A stretch of 37,116 nucleotides of DNA from Rhodocyclaceae bacterium (GCA_020445745.1 JAGRGB010000210.1:1-37116); one strand, 5' to 3'. Shown: positions 1 to 9,108, numbered from the stretch's first letter. Program-made: numbers and translations. The notes: generated by a model from the sequence alone, not told the origin.

Positions 1-1
1 C

Positions 2-472
2 CCGAACCAGGGCAGCTTCATCGTCGACGAGCTGACCGATCTGGTCGAGGAGGCGGTGCTGAAGGAATTCGAGGCGATCAGCTCCCGCGGTGGCGTGCTC
101 GGCGCGATGGAGACCGGCTACCAGCGCGGCAAGATCCAGGAGGAGAGCCTCTACTACGAGCACAAGAAGCACGACGGCTCCTACCCGATCATCGGCGTGA
201 ACACCTTCCTCAATCCGAAGGGCGAGGCCCAGCAGGAGATCGAATTGGCGCGCTCGACCGAGGACGAGAAGCAGGGCCAGCTCACCCGCCTGGCCGACTT
301 CCACACGCGCAACGCCGGCGAGTCGGCGCAGTGGCTGGGCAGGCTGCAGCAGGCGGTGATCGACAACGGCAACGTCTTCGCGGTGCTGGTGGATGCGGTG
401 CGCCACTGCTCGCTCGGGCAGATCACGACCGCGCTGTACGACGTCGGCGGGCAGTACCGGCGCAGCATGTAA
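2..472 (+). CDS. icmF: Fused isobutyryl-CoA mutase (IcmF), C-terminal part
   Basis: The gene enters from the left edge; only the last 156 residues are present, in the frame beginning at base 2. They match the end of the substrate-binding mutase domain of the adenosylcobalamin-dependent methylmalonyl-CoA mutase family, including the stretch FIVDELTDLVEEAVLKEF followed by the RGGVLGAMETGYQR segment and the YPIIGVNTFL motif. The tail after about residue 100 (DFHTRNAGESAQWLGRL, then the conserved alanine/leucine-rich end) is typical of IcmF, which fuses the B12-binding domain, a G-protein chaperone and the mutase domain and interconverts isobutyryl-CoA and n-butyryl-CoA. The upstream domains lie outside the window, so the IcmF assignment rests on the C-terminus alone. 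A strong intrinsic terminator follows 18 bases after the stop. Confidence 0.85.
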   Translation, partial: PNQGSFIVDELTDLVEEAVLKEFEAISSRGGVLGAMETGYQRGKIQEESLYYEHKKHDGSYPIIGVNTFLNPKGEAQQEIELARSTEDEKQGQLTRLADFHTRNAGESAQWLGRLQQAVIDNGNVFAVLVDAVRHCSLGQITTALYDVGGQYRRSM

Positions 473-490
473 GGGTCGCTTCCTGTCGGG

Positions 491-524
491 AACGGCCGGC
501 GCCGGATGGCGCTGGCCGTTTTTT
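491..524 (+). terminator. Intrinsic terminator of icmF
   Basis: A 13-bp stem (491-503 with 508-520, one G-U pair) closes a GGAT loop and runs straight into six T residues at 519-524. It lies 18 bases after the icmF stop. The next gene is on the other strand, so it ends the icmF transcript cleanly. Confidence 0.9.
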
Positions 525-721
525 CATTCTTCGGGTTCGTTCCGTAGCGCCGCCAATCCGGCGGCGAGTCGCCTCACCCTTGCTGGGGCGTCGCGCCGGG
601 CGCTGGCGTGCTGGTCGGCGCATCGCAACTTCGGTGCCGCGGGCGAACGGCCTCGGGCAGATCGCAAGGTCGATATGGCCGGCGTACTCCGTGCTCGTCG
701 CCTGTTCAGCGCGACCGCCGA

Positions 722-2329
722 TCAGCTTGATTGTGACCGGGCATGGTCGCGGCCATTCGCGCCCCGCCTCAGCAAGTCCGGCAGCGGCTGCCAGGCTTCG
801 ACGGAATCGGCGACGGCGAGCGGGCGGCTGGCGTCGTAGCGGATCACCAGGCCGGGCTCGTCGATGGCCAGCGGTTCGGCGCCGGCGATCTGCAGGTCGA
901 GCACGGCGAGGTCGGCCTCGGACGGATCGCCGCCGGCGGCTGCGCGCGCGCTGATGCGCTGGCGCATCAGTTCGTGCGGCGCCTGGAAATCGACGATCGC
1001 CAGCGGCACGCCGAGGGCTTCGGCGAGCAGTTCGAAGCGGGTGCGCTGGCGGCGCTTCAGAAAGGTCGCGTCGACGACCACCGGCCAGCCGGCACCGACC
1101 ACCTGGGCACTCAGCCGCGCGAGGGCCTCGTAGGTGGCGTCGCTGGCGGCCTCGGAATACTTGTCGGGGCTGCGGGTGCCGCCGCTGCCGAAGAGCTGCG
1201 CGCGGATCACGTCGGCGCGCAGCCGGATCGCGCCGATGTGCGCGCACAGCTTCTGTGACAGGCTCGACTTGCCGACGCCGGAGAGGCCGCGGGTGAGCAC
1301 GATCGCGCTGCGGCTCGCATTCGTCAGCCGGAGGCCGCAGTCGAGATAGCGCATGGCAGCCGGGGGCAACTCGGCGCTGGCCCGCGCCGCCGCCTGCATG
1401 ATCTCGACCATCGCGCGCACGAGCGCGCGATAGACCAGGTAGAAACGCAGCGGCTTCAAGCCGTCGAAGTCGCGGGTCAGCTCGAGATAGCGGTTCAGGC
1501 AGTCCTGGGCGATCTGCGGGTGGCCGCGGGCCTGCAGGTCCATCAGCAGGAAGGCGAGATCGTCGATGACGTCGATGCTGCGCAGCGAGGCGCTGAACTC
1601 GATGCCGTCGAACGGCACCACGTCGCCGTCGCGCAGCAGCACGTTGCCGCAGTGCAGGTCGCCGTGGCACTCGCGCACGTGGCCGTCGTTGCGGCGCGCG
1701 GTGAGGGTCGGGCCCAGCCGGCGGGCCTCGCGGTCGGCCCACTGCTGCAGCCTGCGGACCATGCCGAGACGTCCCGCGTCGAGGATCAGCGCCGCCAGCC
1801 GGGCGCAGACCTGGTCGCAGGCCTGCTGCACGTCTTCCGGCCGGCCGTTGAGATCGGATTCCGGCAGTGCCGGGAGGGCCAGATGGAAGCGCGCGACCGC
1901 GTCTGCCAGGCGCTGCCCGAGCTGCGGCGGCGGCTCGCCGTCGAGCACCCGCGACAGCACCGAGCGCTCGTCGAAACGTCGCATGTGCACGGCGTAGTCG
2001 ATGATCGGACCGTTGCCATCGATGCGGGCGTGCTCGGCGGGGCCGGTGATCGGCACCACGTCGAGGTAGAGGTCGGGAGCGGTGCGGCGGTTCAGCCGCA
2101 GTTCCTCGCGGCAGAAGAAGCAACGGTCCTCGAGGGTGCAGTAGTCGAGAAAGTCCAGGCCGACCGCCTTCTTGATCTTGTAGGCGTGGTCGCCGGCCAG
2201 CAGCACCCACGAGATGTGCGTCTCGACCACCTCGATGGTGGCCAGCGGGAACGGGTAGGCGCGCGGCTGCCGCAGCGCCGCGATCATGCGCAACTGGTCG
2301 GGCAGGGCTCCGGTGGCGTTCGGGTTCAT
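722..2329 (-). CDS. Bifunctional aminoglycoside-phosphotransferase-like / P-loop kinase protein
   Basis: A 535-residue protein of the widespread two-domain family often annotated as 'bifunctional aminoglycoside phosphotransferase/ATP-binding protein'. The N-terminal two thirds has an APH/choline-kinase fold: ECHGDLHCGN carries the catalytic Asp and Asn of the Brenner motif, followed by a metal-site region PFDGIEF and RSIDVIDDLAFLLMDL. The C-terminal third is a P-loop kinase domain like gluconate/shikimate kinases, with the Walker A motif GLSGVGKSS about residue 350. The substrate of this family is not established and drug resistance should not be assumed. I chose the ATG at 2329 (protein begins MNPNATG) over a further upstream non-ATG start. 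The region between this gene and the icmF terminator (525-721) shows no gene. Confidence 0.85.
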   Translation of the reverse strand: MNPNATGALPDQLRMIAALRQPRAYPFPLATIEVVETHISWVLLAGDHAYKIKKAVGLDFLDYCTLEDRCFFCREELRLNRRTAPDLYLDVVPITGPAEHARIDGNGPIIDYAVHMRRFDERSVLSRVLDGEPPPQLGQRLADAVARFHLALPALPESDLNGRPEDVQQACDQVCARLAALILDAGRLGMVRRLQQWADREARRLGPTLTARRNDGHVRECHGDLHCGNVLLRDGDVVPFDGIEFSASLRSIDVIDDLAFLLMDLQARGHPQIAQDCLNRYLELTRDFDGLKPLRFYLVYRALVRAMVEIMQAAARASAELPPAAMRYLDCGLRLTNASRSAIVLTRGLSGVGKSSLSQKLCAHIGAIRLRADVIRAQLFGSGGTRSPDKYSEAASDATYEALARLSAQVVGAGWPVVVDATFLKRRQRTRFELLAEALGVPLAIVDFQAPHELMRQRISARAAAGGDPSEADLAVLDLQIAGAEPLAIDEPGLVIRYDASRPLAVADSVEAWQPLPDLLRRGANGRDHARSQSS

Positions 2330-2530
2330 GTTGAGTCGCTGGCGGGCAAGTTGATTGTGCACTGCGTTATGGCATGGTCAGACTATGTGCAACGAGTGCG
2401 GAGCTTGTTGAGCGGGGTCAAATGGCCTGCGGATCGTTCACCGGTCGCGCGACAAGAATGATCTGCATCAATCCGCTTTCCTGCAGGCGGCGTAGGGTGA
2501 AAATGGGTATCCGGCACGAGGGACAGAGGT

Positions 2531-2947
2531 ATGAAAATTCACAGTTGCGCCGCCGCCCTGGCAGTCGCCGTGGCGGCCTCCGCCGGTGTCCGGGCGGCCG
2601 AGATCATCGGCGCCGGACCGGCCGAATTCGAAAGCCGTTGTGCAGTGTGCCACGGACTCGCGGGGCACGGCGACGGCCCGTTCGCCGCCTTGTTGCTGCA
2701 CCCGCCCGCCGATCTCACCCGGCTGTCGGCGGACAACGGAGGGGAATTCCCCGCCGCTCGGGTGCGTCGCATGATAGACGGGCGAGAAGCGGTGGCTTCC
2801 CATGGCCCGCGGGAGATGCCGGTCTGGGGTCGGGAACTGCTGATCGAGTACCAGCGGGGCAATGTCGCCATCGGCGACCCCGAGACCTACGTGCGTACCC
2901 GCATCGAGGCGCTGGTGGACTACCTGCGGGGGCTGCAGGTGCCGTGA
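2531..2947 (+). CDS. Secreted monoheme c-type cytochrome
   Basis: A 138-residue protein with a classic signal peptide (MKIHS then an alanine-rich hydrophobic core ending near VRAAE, about residues 1-22). The mature part has one heme-binding CxxCH motif (CAVCH, about residue 38), followed by GLAGHGDGPFAALL, typical of small cytochrome c domains (cytochrome_CBB3-like). The segment around REMPVWGREL supplies a Met that could be the sixth heme ligand. It is expected to carry electrons in the periplasm. An AGAGG-like ribosome binding site precedes the ATG. Neighbours on both sides face the opposite way, so it is probably monocistronic. The partner oxidase or reductase cannot be told from context. 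Confidence 0.85.
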   Translation: MKIHSCAAALAVAVAASAGVRAAEIIGAGPAEFESRCAVCHGLAGHGDGPFAALLLHPPADLTRLSADNGGEFPAARVRRMIDGREAVASHGPREMPVWGRELLIEYQRGNVAIGDPETYVRTRIEALVDYLRGLQVP

Positions 2948-3131
2948 CCGTCGGCAGCCCCGTCGTCGCCGGTCCCGCTCGTGGCGCCAGCGGATGATCC
3001 CGGGCTGCCGGGTGGCGCAGCGCTCACCGCCCGGGAGCCGGTGAGGAGCGGTCTGCCGCGCGGTCGATGAACTGCTTCGTCGGCTGGCCGATCGACACCT
3101 GCCGCCTGCCCGCCGCGCCGTGCCGGCCGAG

Positions 3132-4208
3132 TCACAGGGCCTGGTCGCGGCGAGCTGCGAGGGCACCGAGGGATGGGGGCAGGCCGGCGCGCAGGCGGGC
3201 GGAGATCTGCCGTTCGTGGCGGTTCCACCAGATGCCGCCGTAGATCACTGCAAGTCCGATCAGGGTCAGGGTGATCGGAAACAGCCACGAATCGCGGAAC
3301 AGGTGGCGGGAGAAATCGCCGATCACGAACGCCACGCCGAGGGCGCCGAACACCGTGAAGCTGCGCCGCAGCAGGACGGCGCCGACGAAGACCAGCGCCA
3401 GGTTGATCGCCAGATAGACCAGCTTGCCCGCCACCGAACCCGAGCCCAGCAGCGACAGACCGCCCCAGAAGGTCATCAGGCCGAACAGGTAGAGCCAGAA
3501 CGAGAAATCCAGCCGTGAGCGGTTGCGCAGGTCGACCCAGAACGCCACCAGCAGGGTGATTGCGCCGAAGCACACCGAGAACCACTTGCGAAACGTCCAC
3601 GCCGCACTGTCCCAGCCGCTGCCCGCCTTGAACGACACCAGCAGCATCGCCAGGTCCATCGACAGATACCACAGGGTGACCGCGATCGGCATCGTCATGA
3701 ACGGCGCGCGCCAGCGCCACAGCATCAGGCAGCCGGCGGCGAGGGTGGCCAGTTCGAGGGTGATCCAGCGCCAGTCGATGTAGCGGTGGTAGTCGCGATA
3801 CTGGTCGGCATGGGGGGCGTCGACCCACATGCCGAGGACGTGTTGCAGGCCCCAGGCGGCGAGTGGCACCAGCACGATCGCCAGGGTGGCCATGATGCCC
3901 ATCGGCACTGGCAGGCCCTGACGTTCGAAGCGGCCGGCGAGCTTCCATGCGATGCCGAAGTAGAACAGGGCGATGAAGAAGATGCCGAGGCCGCCGAAGG
4001 CTTCCCAGCCGAGGTTCATGAACAGCGACATCGCGCCGATCGCGAGCATGCCGCCCAGGTAGTAGAGGACGTGGGTCAGGTCGAAGCGCGGCCCCGGGGC
4101 GGGGGGCGTCGTCGCGGCCAGGAAGCCCCACAGCCCATCGATCTGGGTGGTGTCGATCAGGCCCTGCCGGGCCGCGTCCTCGAGGTGTCGTCTTTCGATC
4201 CGTCGCAT
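3132..4208 (-). CDS. Multi-pass membrane protein, DUF2157-like
   Basis: A 358-residue protein with a soluble N-terminal part of about 55 residues, containing an acidic/basic helix and a Pro-rich linker, then about eight to ten hydrophobic membrane segments (for example LYYLGGMLAIGAMSLFMNLG and FWLYLFGLMTFWGGLSLLG) and a basic C-terminus (RHERQISARLRAGLPPSLG). The overall plan resembles DUF2157/DUF4401-type bacterial inner-membrane proteins of unknown function, but I cannot identify the family firmly. The start ATG at 4208 has a good GGAGG ribosome binding site. The 184-base gap between its 3' end and the convergent cytochrome gene shows no clear terminator. Confidence 0.75.
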   Translation of the reverse strand: MRRIERRHLEDAARQGLIDTTQIDGLWGFLAATTPPAPGPRFDLTHVLYYLGGMLAIGAMSLFMNLGWEAFGGLGIFFIALFYFGIAWKLAGRFERQGLPVPMGIMATLAIVLVPLAAWGLQHVLGMWVDAPHADQYRDYHRYIDWRWITLELATLAAGCLMLWRWRAPFMTMPIAVTLWYLSMDLAMLLVSFKAGSGWDSAAWTFRKWFSVCFGAITLLVAFWVDLRNRSRLDFSFWLYLFGLMTFWGGLSLLGSGSVAGKLVYLAINLALVFVGAVLLRRSFTVFGALGVAFVIGDFSRHLFRDSWLFPITLTLIGLAVIYGGIWWNRHERQISARLRAGLPPSLGALAARRDQAL

Positions 4209-4292
4209 AAGGCCTTCCTCCTGCCCGGCATCGTGCCGCCTCGCGACCGGAATGTCAGGCGTCGCACGCGATGTCGCGCGCGATGGCGCCGG

Positions 4293-4313
4293 CGGTATCG
4301 TCCGGCGATACCG
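4293..4313 (-). repeat. Perfect 8-bp hairpin after the gamma-glutamyltransferase gene
   Basis: CGGTATCG and CGATACCG pair around the loop TCCGG, seven bases beyond the stop of the leftward gamma-glutamyltransferase gene. No T run follows on either strand, so it may stabilise the 3' end of the message rather than terminate transcription by itself. Confidence 0.45.
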
Positions 4314-4319
4314 ACCCGG

Positions 4320-5906
4320 TCACAGCGCGGCGACGATGCCGTCGCTGCGGGGGTCGACGGCCCCTTCGATGATGCCGTCCGCCCGTCGCACCAGAGCGCC
4401 GGCATGCCCCATGCTGTTGCTGAAGGGCTCGGCCAGGACGTCGATCTGGTGGCCGGCCGCGCGCAGCGCATCGACCAGCGCCGGATCGAAGCGGGGCTCC
4501 AGCTTGAGACGGGTGTCGTCCTCGCCCCAGGTGCGTCCGAGCAGCCAGCGCGGAGCCGTGACGGCCTGCTGCAGCGCCTGCCCGAACAGCGCATAGCGGC
4601 TGAACACGGCGCTCTGGCTCTGGGGCTGTCCCTCGCCGCCCATGGTGCCGAACGGCATCACCCGGCCGTCGTCGAAGATCGCCAGTGACGGGTTCAGAGT
4701 GTGGAACGGCTTGCGACCGGGTTCGAGGGTGTTGAAGGCATCCGGGTCGAGCGAGAACGCGATGCCGCGGTTCTGCCAGCCGATACCGGTGTCGCGCAAC
4801 ACCAGGCCGCTGCCGAACTCCCAGTAAACGCTCTGGATGAAGCTCACGGCGCGACCCTCGCGGTCGATCGCGCCCATCCACACGGTGTCGCCGTCGGCAC
4901 CGTCCTGCGGCCACGGGCGGGCGCGGGCCGGTGAGATGTGGCGGGCGAGGTCGTCGAGATAGGCCGGCGCGAGCAGGCTGCGGGGGTCGACCGGCACCCG
5001 GCCGGGGTCGCTGACCACCCGGTCGCGGTCGATGAAGGCCAGCTTGGTGGCTTCGACCAGACCGTGGACGTGGTCGAAGCCTTCGGCGCGGCCGGCGCCG
5101 AGCCGCTCGAAAAGGCCGATGATCAGCAGCGTCGCCAGCCCCTGGGTCGGCGGCGGCAGGTTGAATACCCGTGCGGTTCGCGTGCGCAGTTGGAGCGGGC
5201 TCACCTCGGTCGCCTGGTAGGCGGCGAGGTCGGATGCACGCAACGGGCTGCCGAGGCGCTCCAGCTCGCCGGCCACGGCGCGCGCCAGCTCGCCATCGTA
5301 GAGATCGCGCAGGCCGCGCTGTGCCAGGGCCCCGAGGGTCGCCGCCAGGCGCGGCAGGCGCAGGCGCTCGCCGATCTCGGGTACGCGAGCGCCGGCGAGA
5401 TAGGTTTCGGCGAAGCCGGGCAGGGTGGCCAGTTGCTCGAACTTGCCGCGCACCAGGGTTCGCTGCCCGCGGGTCACCGCGAAACCGTCCCGGGCATGGC
5501 GGATCGCGGCCGCGAGCAGTCTCGGCAGGTCCAGCGCCGGCCCCCAGTCCGCGGCCATCGCCAGCGCCAGCCGCCAGCCGTCGACGGTGCCGGCGACGGT
5601 CAGCGCGGCCTTCGCGCCGCGCTCGGGTATCGCCGCGAGGCCGTCGTAGAAGTCGCGGCTGGCGAGCGCCGCAGCCGGTCCGCAGGCGTCGATCGCGCGC
5701 GGGTCGCGGCCCGGCTCGTGGATCAGCCAGAAGCCGTCGCCGCCGATCGCGTTCATGTGCGGATAGACCACCGCGATCGTCGCCGCCGCGGCCACCATCG
5801 CCTCTACCGCGTTGCCGCCATCGCGCAGCACGTCGCGACCGGCCTGCGCCGCCAGGTGGTGGGGCGCGACCACCATGCCGTCCGTCGCATACAGCGTGTG
5901 GATCAT
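4320..5906 (-). CDS. Gamma-glutamyltransferase family protein
   Basis: A 528-residue member of the gamma-glutamyltransferase/acylase (N-terminal nucleophile hydrolase) family. Landmarks are the N-terminal DGMVVAPHHLAAQAGRDVL with the GGNAVEAMVAAAATIAVVYPHMNAIGGDGF block (about residues 30-65), the candidate autoprocessing threonine in DGDTVWMGAIDREG (about residue 350), and the GTMGGEGQPQSQ segment of the small subunit near residue 430. Unlike the periplasmic E. coli enzyme there is no obvious signal peptide, so it may act in the cytoplasm. Substrates may be gamma-glutamyl compounds or acylated amides; family membership does not settle this. The ATG at 5906 has a GGAGA ribosome binding site. 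Confidence 0.88.
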   Translation of the reverse strand: MIHTLYATDGMVVAPHHLAAQAGRDVLRDGGNAVEAMVAAAATIAVVYPHMNAIGGDGFWLIHEPGRDPRAIDACGPAAALASRDFYDGLAAIPERGAKAALTVAGTVDGWRLALAMAADWGPALDLPRLLAAAIRHARDGFAVTRGQRTLVRGKFEQLATLPGFAETYLAGARVPEIGERLRLPRLAATLGALAQRGLRDLYDGELARAVAGELERLGSPLRASDLAAYQATEVSPLQLRTRTARVFNLPPPTQGLATLLIIGLFERLGAGRAEGFDHVHGLVEATKLAFIDRDRVVSDPGRVPVDPRSLLAPAYLDDLARHISPARARPWPQDGADGDTVWMGAIDREGRAVSFIQSVYWEFGSGLVLRDTGIGWQNRGIAFSLDPDAFNTLEPGRKPFHTLNPSLAIFDDGRVMPFGTMGGEGQPQSQSAVFSRYALFGQALQQAVTAPRWLLGRTWGEDDTRLKLEPRFDPALVDALRAAGHQIDVLAEPFSNSMGHAGALVRRADGIIEGAVDPRSDGIVAAL

Positions 5907-6106
5907 CGGGGTTCTCCGGCTGGGGGCCCGCCGCGGGCCGAGCCGAGATCGTAGCGCGTGGCGGGCCGGGAAGTGCGACCGCTGAGTACGGTCGCTGCGC
6001 TAGTGGCCTGCGTCGTCGATCGAGGGCCATGACGTAAGTGATGGATCGGGCCTCGTGGCAAGGCGCGGGCCGCGCTTTCGTGTTCCGGCATTGGCGACGC
6101 GGACCA

Positions 6107-7105
6107 CTAGGAGCCCGTCCTGGCCGGAGGATCCGGCGTCAGCAGTGCCGGACGCGGCGGTCTGGCGGGGGGGGCGTCGTCCGGTTGCGATCGGATCGCC
6201 GCCTCCTTGGCGGCCTTGCGCTGACTCTTCGACGGGCGCCGGATCACTCGGCCGCGGACCCGGTCGAGGCGATCCAGCTGGAATGTGATCTCGGCGCCGT
6301 AGAGCATGATCAGCGACACGTAGTAGACCCACACCAGGATCACCGCCAGCGATCCGGCCGCGCCGTAGGTCGCCGAGATGTTGCTGCGGCCGAGATACAC
6401 GCCGATGCCCCACTTCCCGAGTTCGAACAGCACCGCGGTGGCGACCGCGCCGGCAATCAGCGAACGGTGGCTGAGGCTGCGCGGCACCAGCACCTTGTAG
6501 ATCATCGCGATCATGCTGGTCTGCAGCACCAGGGTGATGCCGATCTGCAGCAGCGAGGCGATCCACAGGAAGGGCCGGAGTCGCTCGGTGGCATACTCGC
6601 CGAGGGCGAGGATCGCGGCGCTGGCCACCAGCGAGACCATCAGCAGGAACCCGACGCCGATGATCACGGCGAGGCCGCGCAGGCGACCGGCGAGCTGGGC
6701 CTGCCAGGCGCTGCGTCCGTTGTGGCGCGGGCCGAACACCGCTTCGAAGGCATTGCCGAGCTGCATGAACAATCCGGTGGCACCGGCCAGCACCACCCCG
6801 AAGCTGACCAGCGCCGCCACGCCGCTGCTACCCGATTGGTAGCTGGCGGCGATCATCCGCTCGATCAGCGCCGCGCCGTCGGCACCGACCAGCGTCTCCA
6901 GCTCGCCCACCAGACGGCCGCTGACCGACTCGCTGCTGAAGATCAGGCCGGCGACCGACACCGCGATCACCAGCACCGGCGCCAGCGAAAACGCCGAGTA
7001 GTAGGCGAGCGCTGCGGCGTAGGTGGTGCAGCGGTCGCCGGCCCATTTCCGCGCCGCGCGATAGGGCACCAGCAAATGGCGCAGCGGAGTGGTCAACATG
7101 CTCAC
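6107..7105 (-). CDS. YihY/virulence factor BrkB family membrane protein
   Basis: A 332-residue protein with six predicted membrane helices and the family signature (AALAYYSAFSLAPVLVIAVS near residue 30, GASGLFMQLGNAFEAVF-like segment near 125, YGAAGSLAVILVWVYYVSLIM and YGAEITFQL near 250). Despite the 'ribonuclease BN' name found in old annotations, members are membrane proteins of unsettled function. The start is GTG at 7105 or the ATG two codons on at 7099; a GAGGGA site fits the GTG better. The C-terminal 60 residues are Arg/Pro-rich and probably disordered in the cytoplasm. Confidence 0.88.
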   Translation of the reverse strand: MSMLTTPLRHLLVPYRAARKWAGDRCTTYAAALAYYSAFSLAPVLVIAVSVAGLIFSSESVSGRLVGELETLVGADGAALIERMIAASYQSGSSGVAALVSFGVVLAGATGLFMQLGNAFEAVFGPRHNGRSAWQAQLAGRLRGLAVIIGVGFLLMVSLVASAAILALGEYATERLRPFLWIASLLQIGITLVLQTSMIAMIYKVLVPRSLSHRSLIAGAVATAVLFELGKWGIGVYLGRSNISATYGAAGSLAVILVWVYYVSLIMLYGAEITFQLDRLDRVRGRVIRRPSKSQRKAAKEAAIRSQPDDAPPARPPRPALLTPDPPARTGS

Positions 7106-7211
7106 GGCGGTCCCTCGTGGTATCGGCTGCGGTCATCTTGCCGCATTCATCCGTAAGGGTGCCGCGTCGGGCGGATCGGATCAATCGCCGGAGCGGACCG
7201 CCCGCCCTGCC

Positions 7212-8216
7212 TCAGTATCGCAGCGGCCCGCACTTCGCTTCGGCGTAGGCGCTGTCGCCGCGATCCATCGCGTCGTTGAAGCAACTCCAGTAACGCGCCT
7301 CGCGGGCCGCCCGGGTCTCGGCCGCTCGCGCTTCGCGCTGCTCGTCGCGGGCGCGGGCTCGCCGCGCGTAGAGCTGCTCGCGTTGTTCGCGCTCGAGGCG
7401 GCGCTGTTCGGCCCGTCGCGCGTTCTCCTGGCGGCGCTGCTCGGCCTGGATCTGCATCGTGAACTGGCGTTCCTGCTGGCGCTGCTCGCGGGCCTGCGCG
7501 CGCGCCGCCTGCTCGGTGCGGCGCTGCTCGGCGCGCAGCATGCGTTGCTCCCGGCTCTCCATGTCCTGTTGCTGCTGCAGCAGCCGCTCGCGCTCGAGCA
7601 TGGCCTGGGCGCGCAGGTGTTCGCGGACCGTCGCGGTCTGCTGGAACGGTTGCAGCACCGCGGCGAGCAGGGCGATCACCGCCGCGCCGACGACGATGCC
7701 GACCCGCCGGGTCGACCACCAGCGGAGGAACACGCTGCCCGAAAGGTCGTCGTCGTCGCCGGCGGCTGCGGCGGCGGCCTGCGAGGCCCCGCCGCGCAGA
7801 CCGAGATCGGCCGCCAGGCTGCGGTCGTAGTCGGCCCGCGACGAGGCGTCGCCGAGGATCTCGATCGCGTAGCGGATCTCGGCATCCGGCGATTCCGGGC
7901 GTGCGCGGATAGCCGCGATCGCGTCCGCCAGCAGCGCCGCGTCGGCGTCCGGGGAGAGGCCCAGTCGGCGATAGAGGGTTTCGCGGGGGTTGTGAGCGAG
8001 GGTGAGCGCGAGTTCGCGCCGCAATGCACGCAGCGGGTCGCCGGTGTCGCGATCGCCGCGCGCGCTGAGATCGCGGTGACGCAGGCGGATGTAGATCGCC
8101 TGGGCCTTTTCGGTGTCGCCGCCGGCCTCGGCGAAGGCCTCGGTCCACACGGCCGGCTCCAGCTGGTTGGCGGCCATTTCGTTGGCGATGGCCTGGTACA
8201 GTGCCTTGTCGTCCAT
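7212..8216 (-). CDS. Membrane protein with a degenerate J-like domain and a long charged coiled coil
   Basis: A 334-residue protein that I do not recognise as a named family. The N-terminal 50 residues form a small helical domain. About residues 75-130 look like a worn J-domain (ETLYRRLGLSPDADAALLADAI, then AIEILGDASSRADYDRSL), but the HPD tripeptide that activates Hsp70 is absent. One membrane helix follows near residue 180 (VGIVVGAAVIALLAAVL). The rest is an almost uninterrupted Arg/Glu/Gln-rich coiled coil of about 120 residues, ending in a short Cys-containing tail (CFNDAMDRGDSAYAEAKCG). The topology suggests a membrane-anchored scaffold rather than an active co-chaperone. An FNR/CRP-like palindrome lies about 100 bases upstream. 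Confidence 0.75.
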   Translation of the reverse strand: MDDKALYQAIANEMAANQLEPAVWTEAFAEAGGDTEKAQAIYIRLRHRDLSARGDRDTGDPLRALRRELALTLAHNPRETLYRRLGLSPDADAALLADAIAAIRARPESPDAEIRYAIEILGDASSRADYDRSLAADLGLRGGASQAAAAAAGDDDDLSGSVFLRWWSTRRVGIVVGAAVIALLAAVLQPFQQTATVREHLRAQAMLERERLLQQQQDMESREQRMLRAEQRRTEQAARAQAREQRQQERQFTMQIQAEQRRQENARRAEQRRLEREQREQLYARRARARDEQREARAAETRAAREARYWSCFNDAMDRGDSAYAEAKCGPLRY

Positions 8217-8311
8217 CGGTCAGTCACGGTCGGTTGGTTGGCCATTCTACGGCAGCTGTACCGCCCGGACTTAGGGTCGGCGTGCGCTTGGGGTGGCCTG
8301 CGGTGCGCGCC

Positions 8312-8329
8312 GCGTGATGCGAATCACGC
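8312..8329. promoter_or_regulatory. Palindrome resembling an FNR/DNR-type operator
   Basis: GCGTGAT and ATCACGC flank the four-base spacer GCGA, giving the half-site geometry (GTGAT-N4-ATCAC) of FNR/DNR/NnrR-family operators, with G/C replacing the outer T/A. It lies in the 295-base gap between the nnrU 3' end and the start of the leftward J-like gene, about 96 bases upstream of that start codon. The rest of this gap shows no gene. Confidence 0.4.
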
Positions 8330-8511
8330 CATCGGCATGTCCGCCTCCCTCCTGGCGCAGGGCAGCCATGGGGATGAGGCGTGCCGCGCGCCTGGCCGGC
8401 AGTAGCGGAAGACGACGCCGGCGGCCGCGGCATCAGGGCGATGTCGTCCCATGGGCGGCGCTCGCCGGTTACCGCCGGCTGGCCGCGTGTCGATGCAGGT
8501 AAAGGCCCGCC

Positions 8512-9087
8512 TCAGCCGAGCGGCGCGACGCCGATCAGGCGGATGTGCCCGACTATCGCAAAGGTCGCCCAGGCCACCAGGCCGACGGTCAGCGCCAGGG
8601 CGTCGCCCTTGAAGCTGCCTTCCTTTCTTGGTCCCCCCGCGATGCGGTCGCGCCGGCGCGCGGCGGCGAAGGCCGCGATCGACCACAGCAGGAAGGCGCC
8701 GAACAGCACGATGTCGCCGGCGCGGCCATTGGCCAGCAGGTGCGCCAGCGCCCACAGCTTGACGCCGGCGAGCATCGGATGGCCGAGTGTCGCGCGAAAG
8801 TGGCTGCGCGGCAGGTAGGCGGCGACCACCAGCACGAAGGCCGGCAGGGTCAGCAGGATCGCGACATGGCGCATCGCCTCGGGCGGCGACCACAACTCGG
8901 GTCCGCCTCGCGTTTCGGCGTAGCCCCAGACCATCAACACCAGCCCGACCAGCGACACGACCGAATATGCCCCCTTCCAGGCCAGCGGTCCGAGCCGCGC
9001 CCGTTGGCGGTCGCGCCATCGACCGGCGACGATGCGTACCGAGTGAGCGCCGAAGAAGATCGCCATGCCCAGCAACATCAGTCCCAT
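8512..9087 (-). CDS. NnrU family membrane protein
   Basis: A 191-residue protein with about six membrane helices, beginning MGLMLLGMAIFFGAHSVRI and matching NnrU, a family often found beside denitrification genes; it is distantly related to isoprenylcysteine methyltransferase-like membrane proteins. Conserved family segments include GWKGAYS-like GPLAWKGAYSVVSLVGLVLM, the RHxxxxLTLPAFVLVVAAY block, and ATLGHPMLAGVKLWALAHLLANG. Its exact role is not established. The ATG at 9087 has a GAGGAGG site; a longer reading from further upstream is low-complexity and unlikely. A perfect 11-bp inverted repeat lies in its leader. No nitrite or NO reductase gene is in view. Confidence 0.88.
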   Translation of the reverse strand: MGLMLLGMAIFFGAHSVRIVAGRWRDRQRARLGPLAWKGAYSVVSLVGLVLMVWGYAETRGGPELWSPPEAMRHVAILLTLPAFVLVVAAYLPRSHFRATLGHPMLAGVKLWALAHLLANGRAGDIVLFGAFLLWSIAAFAAARRRDRIAGGPRKEGSFKGDALALTVGLVAWATFAIVGHIRLIGVAPLG

Positions 9088-9108
9088 CGTCGCGCCCTCC
9101 TCTCGCCC

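Noticed and set aside
423-2210. Long reading frames on both strands over the kinase gene and similar ones over other genes
   Set aside because: They are Arg/Pro/Ala-rich shadows caused by high GC in the third codon position; the named genes have family motifs and ribosome binding sites.
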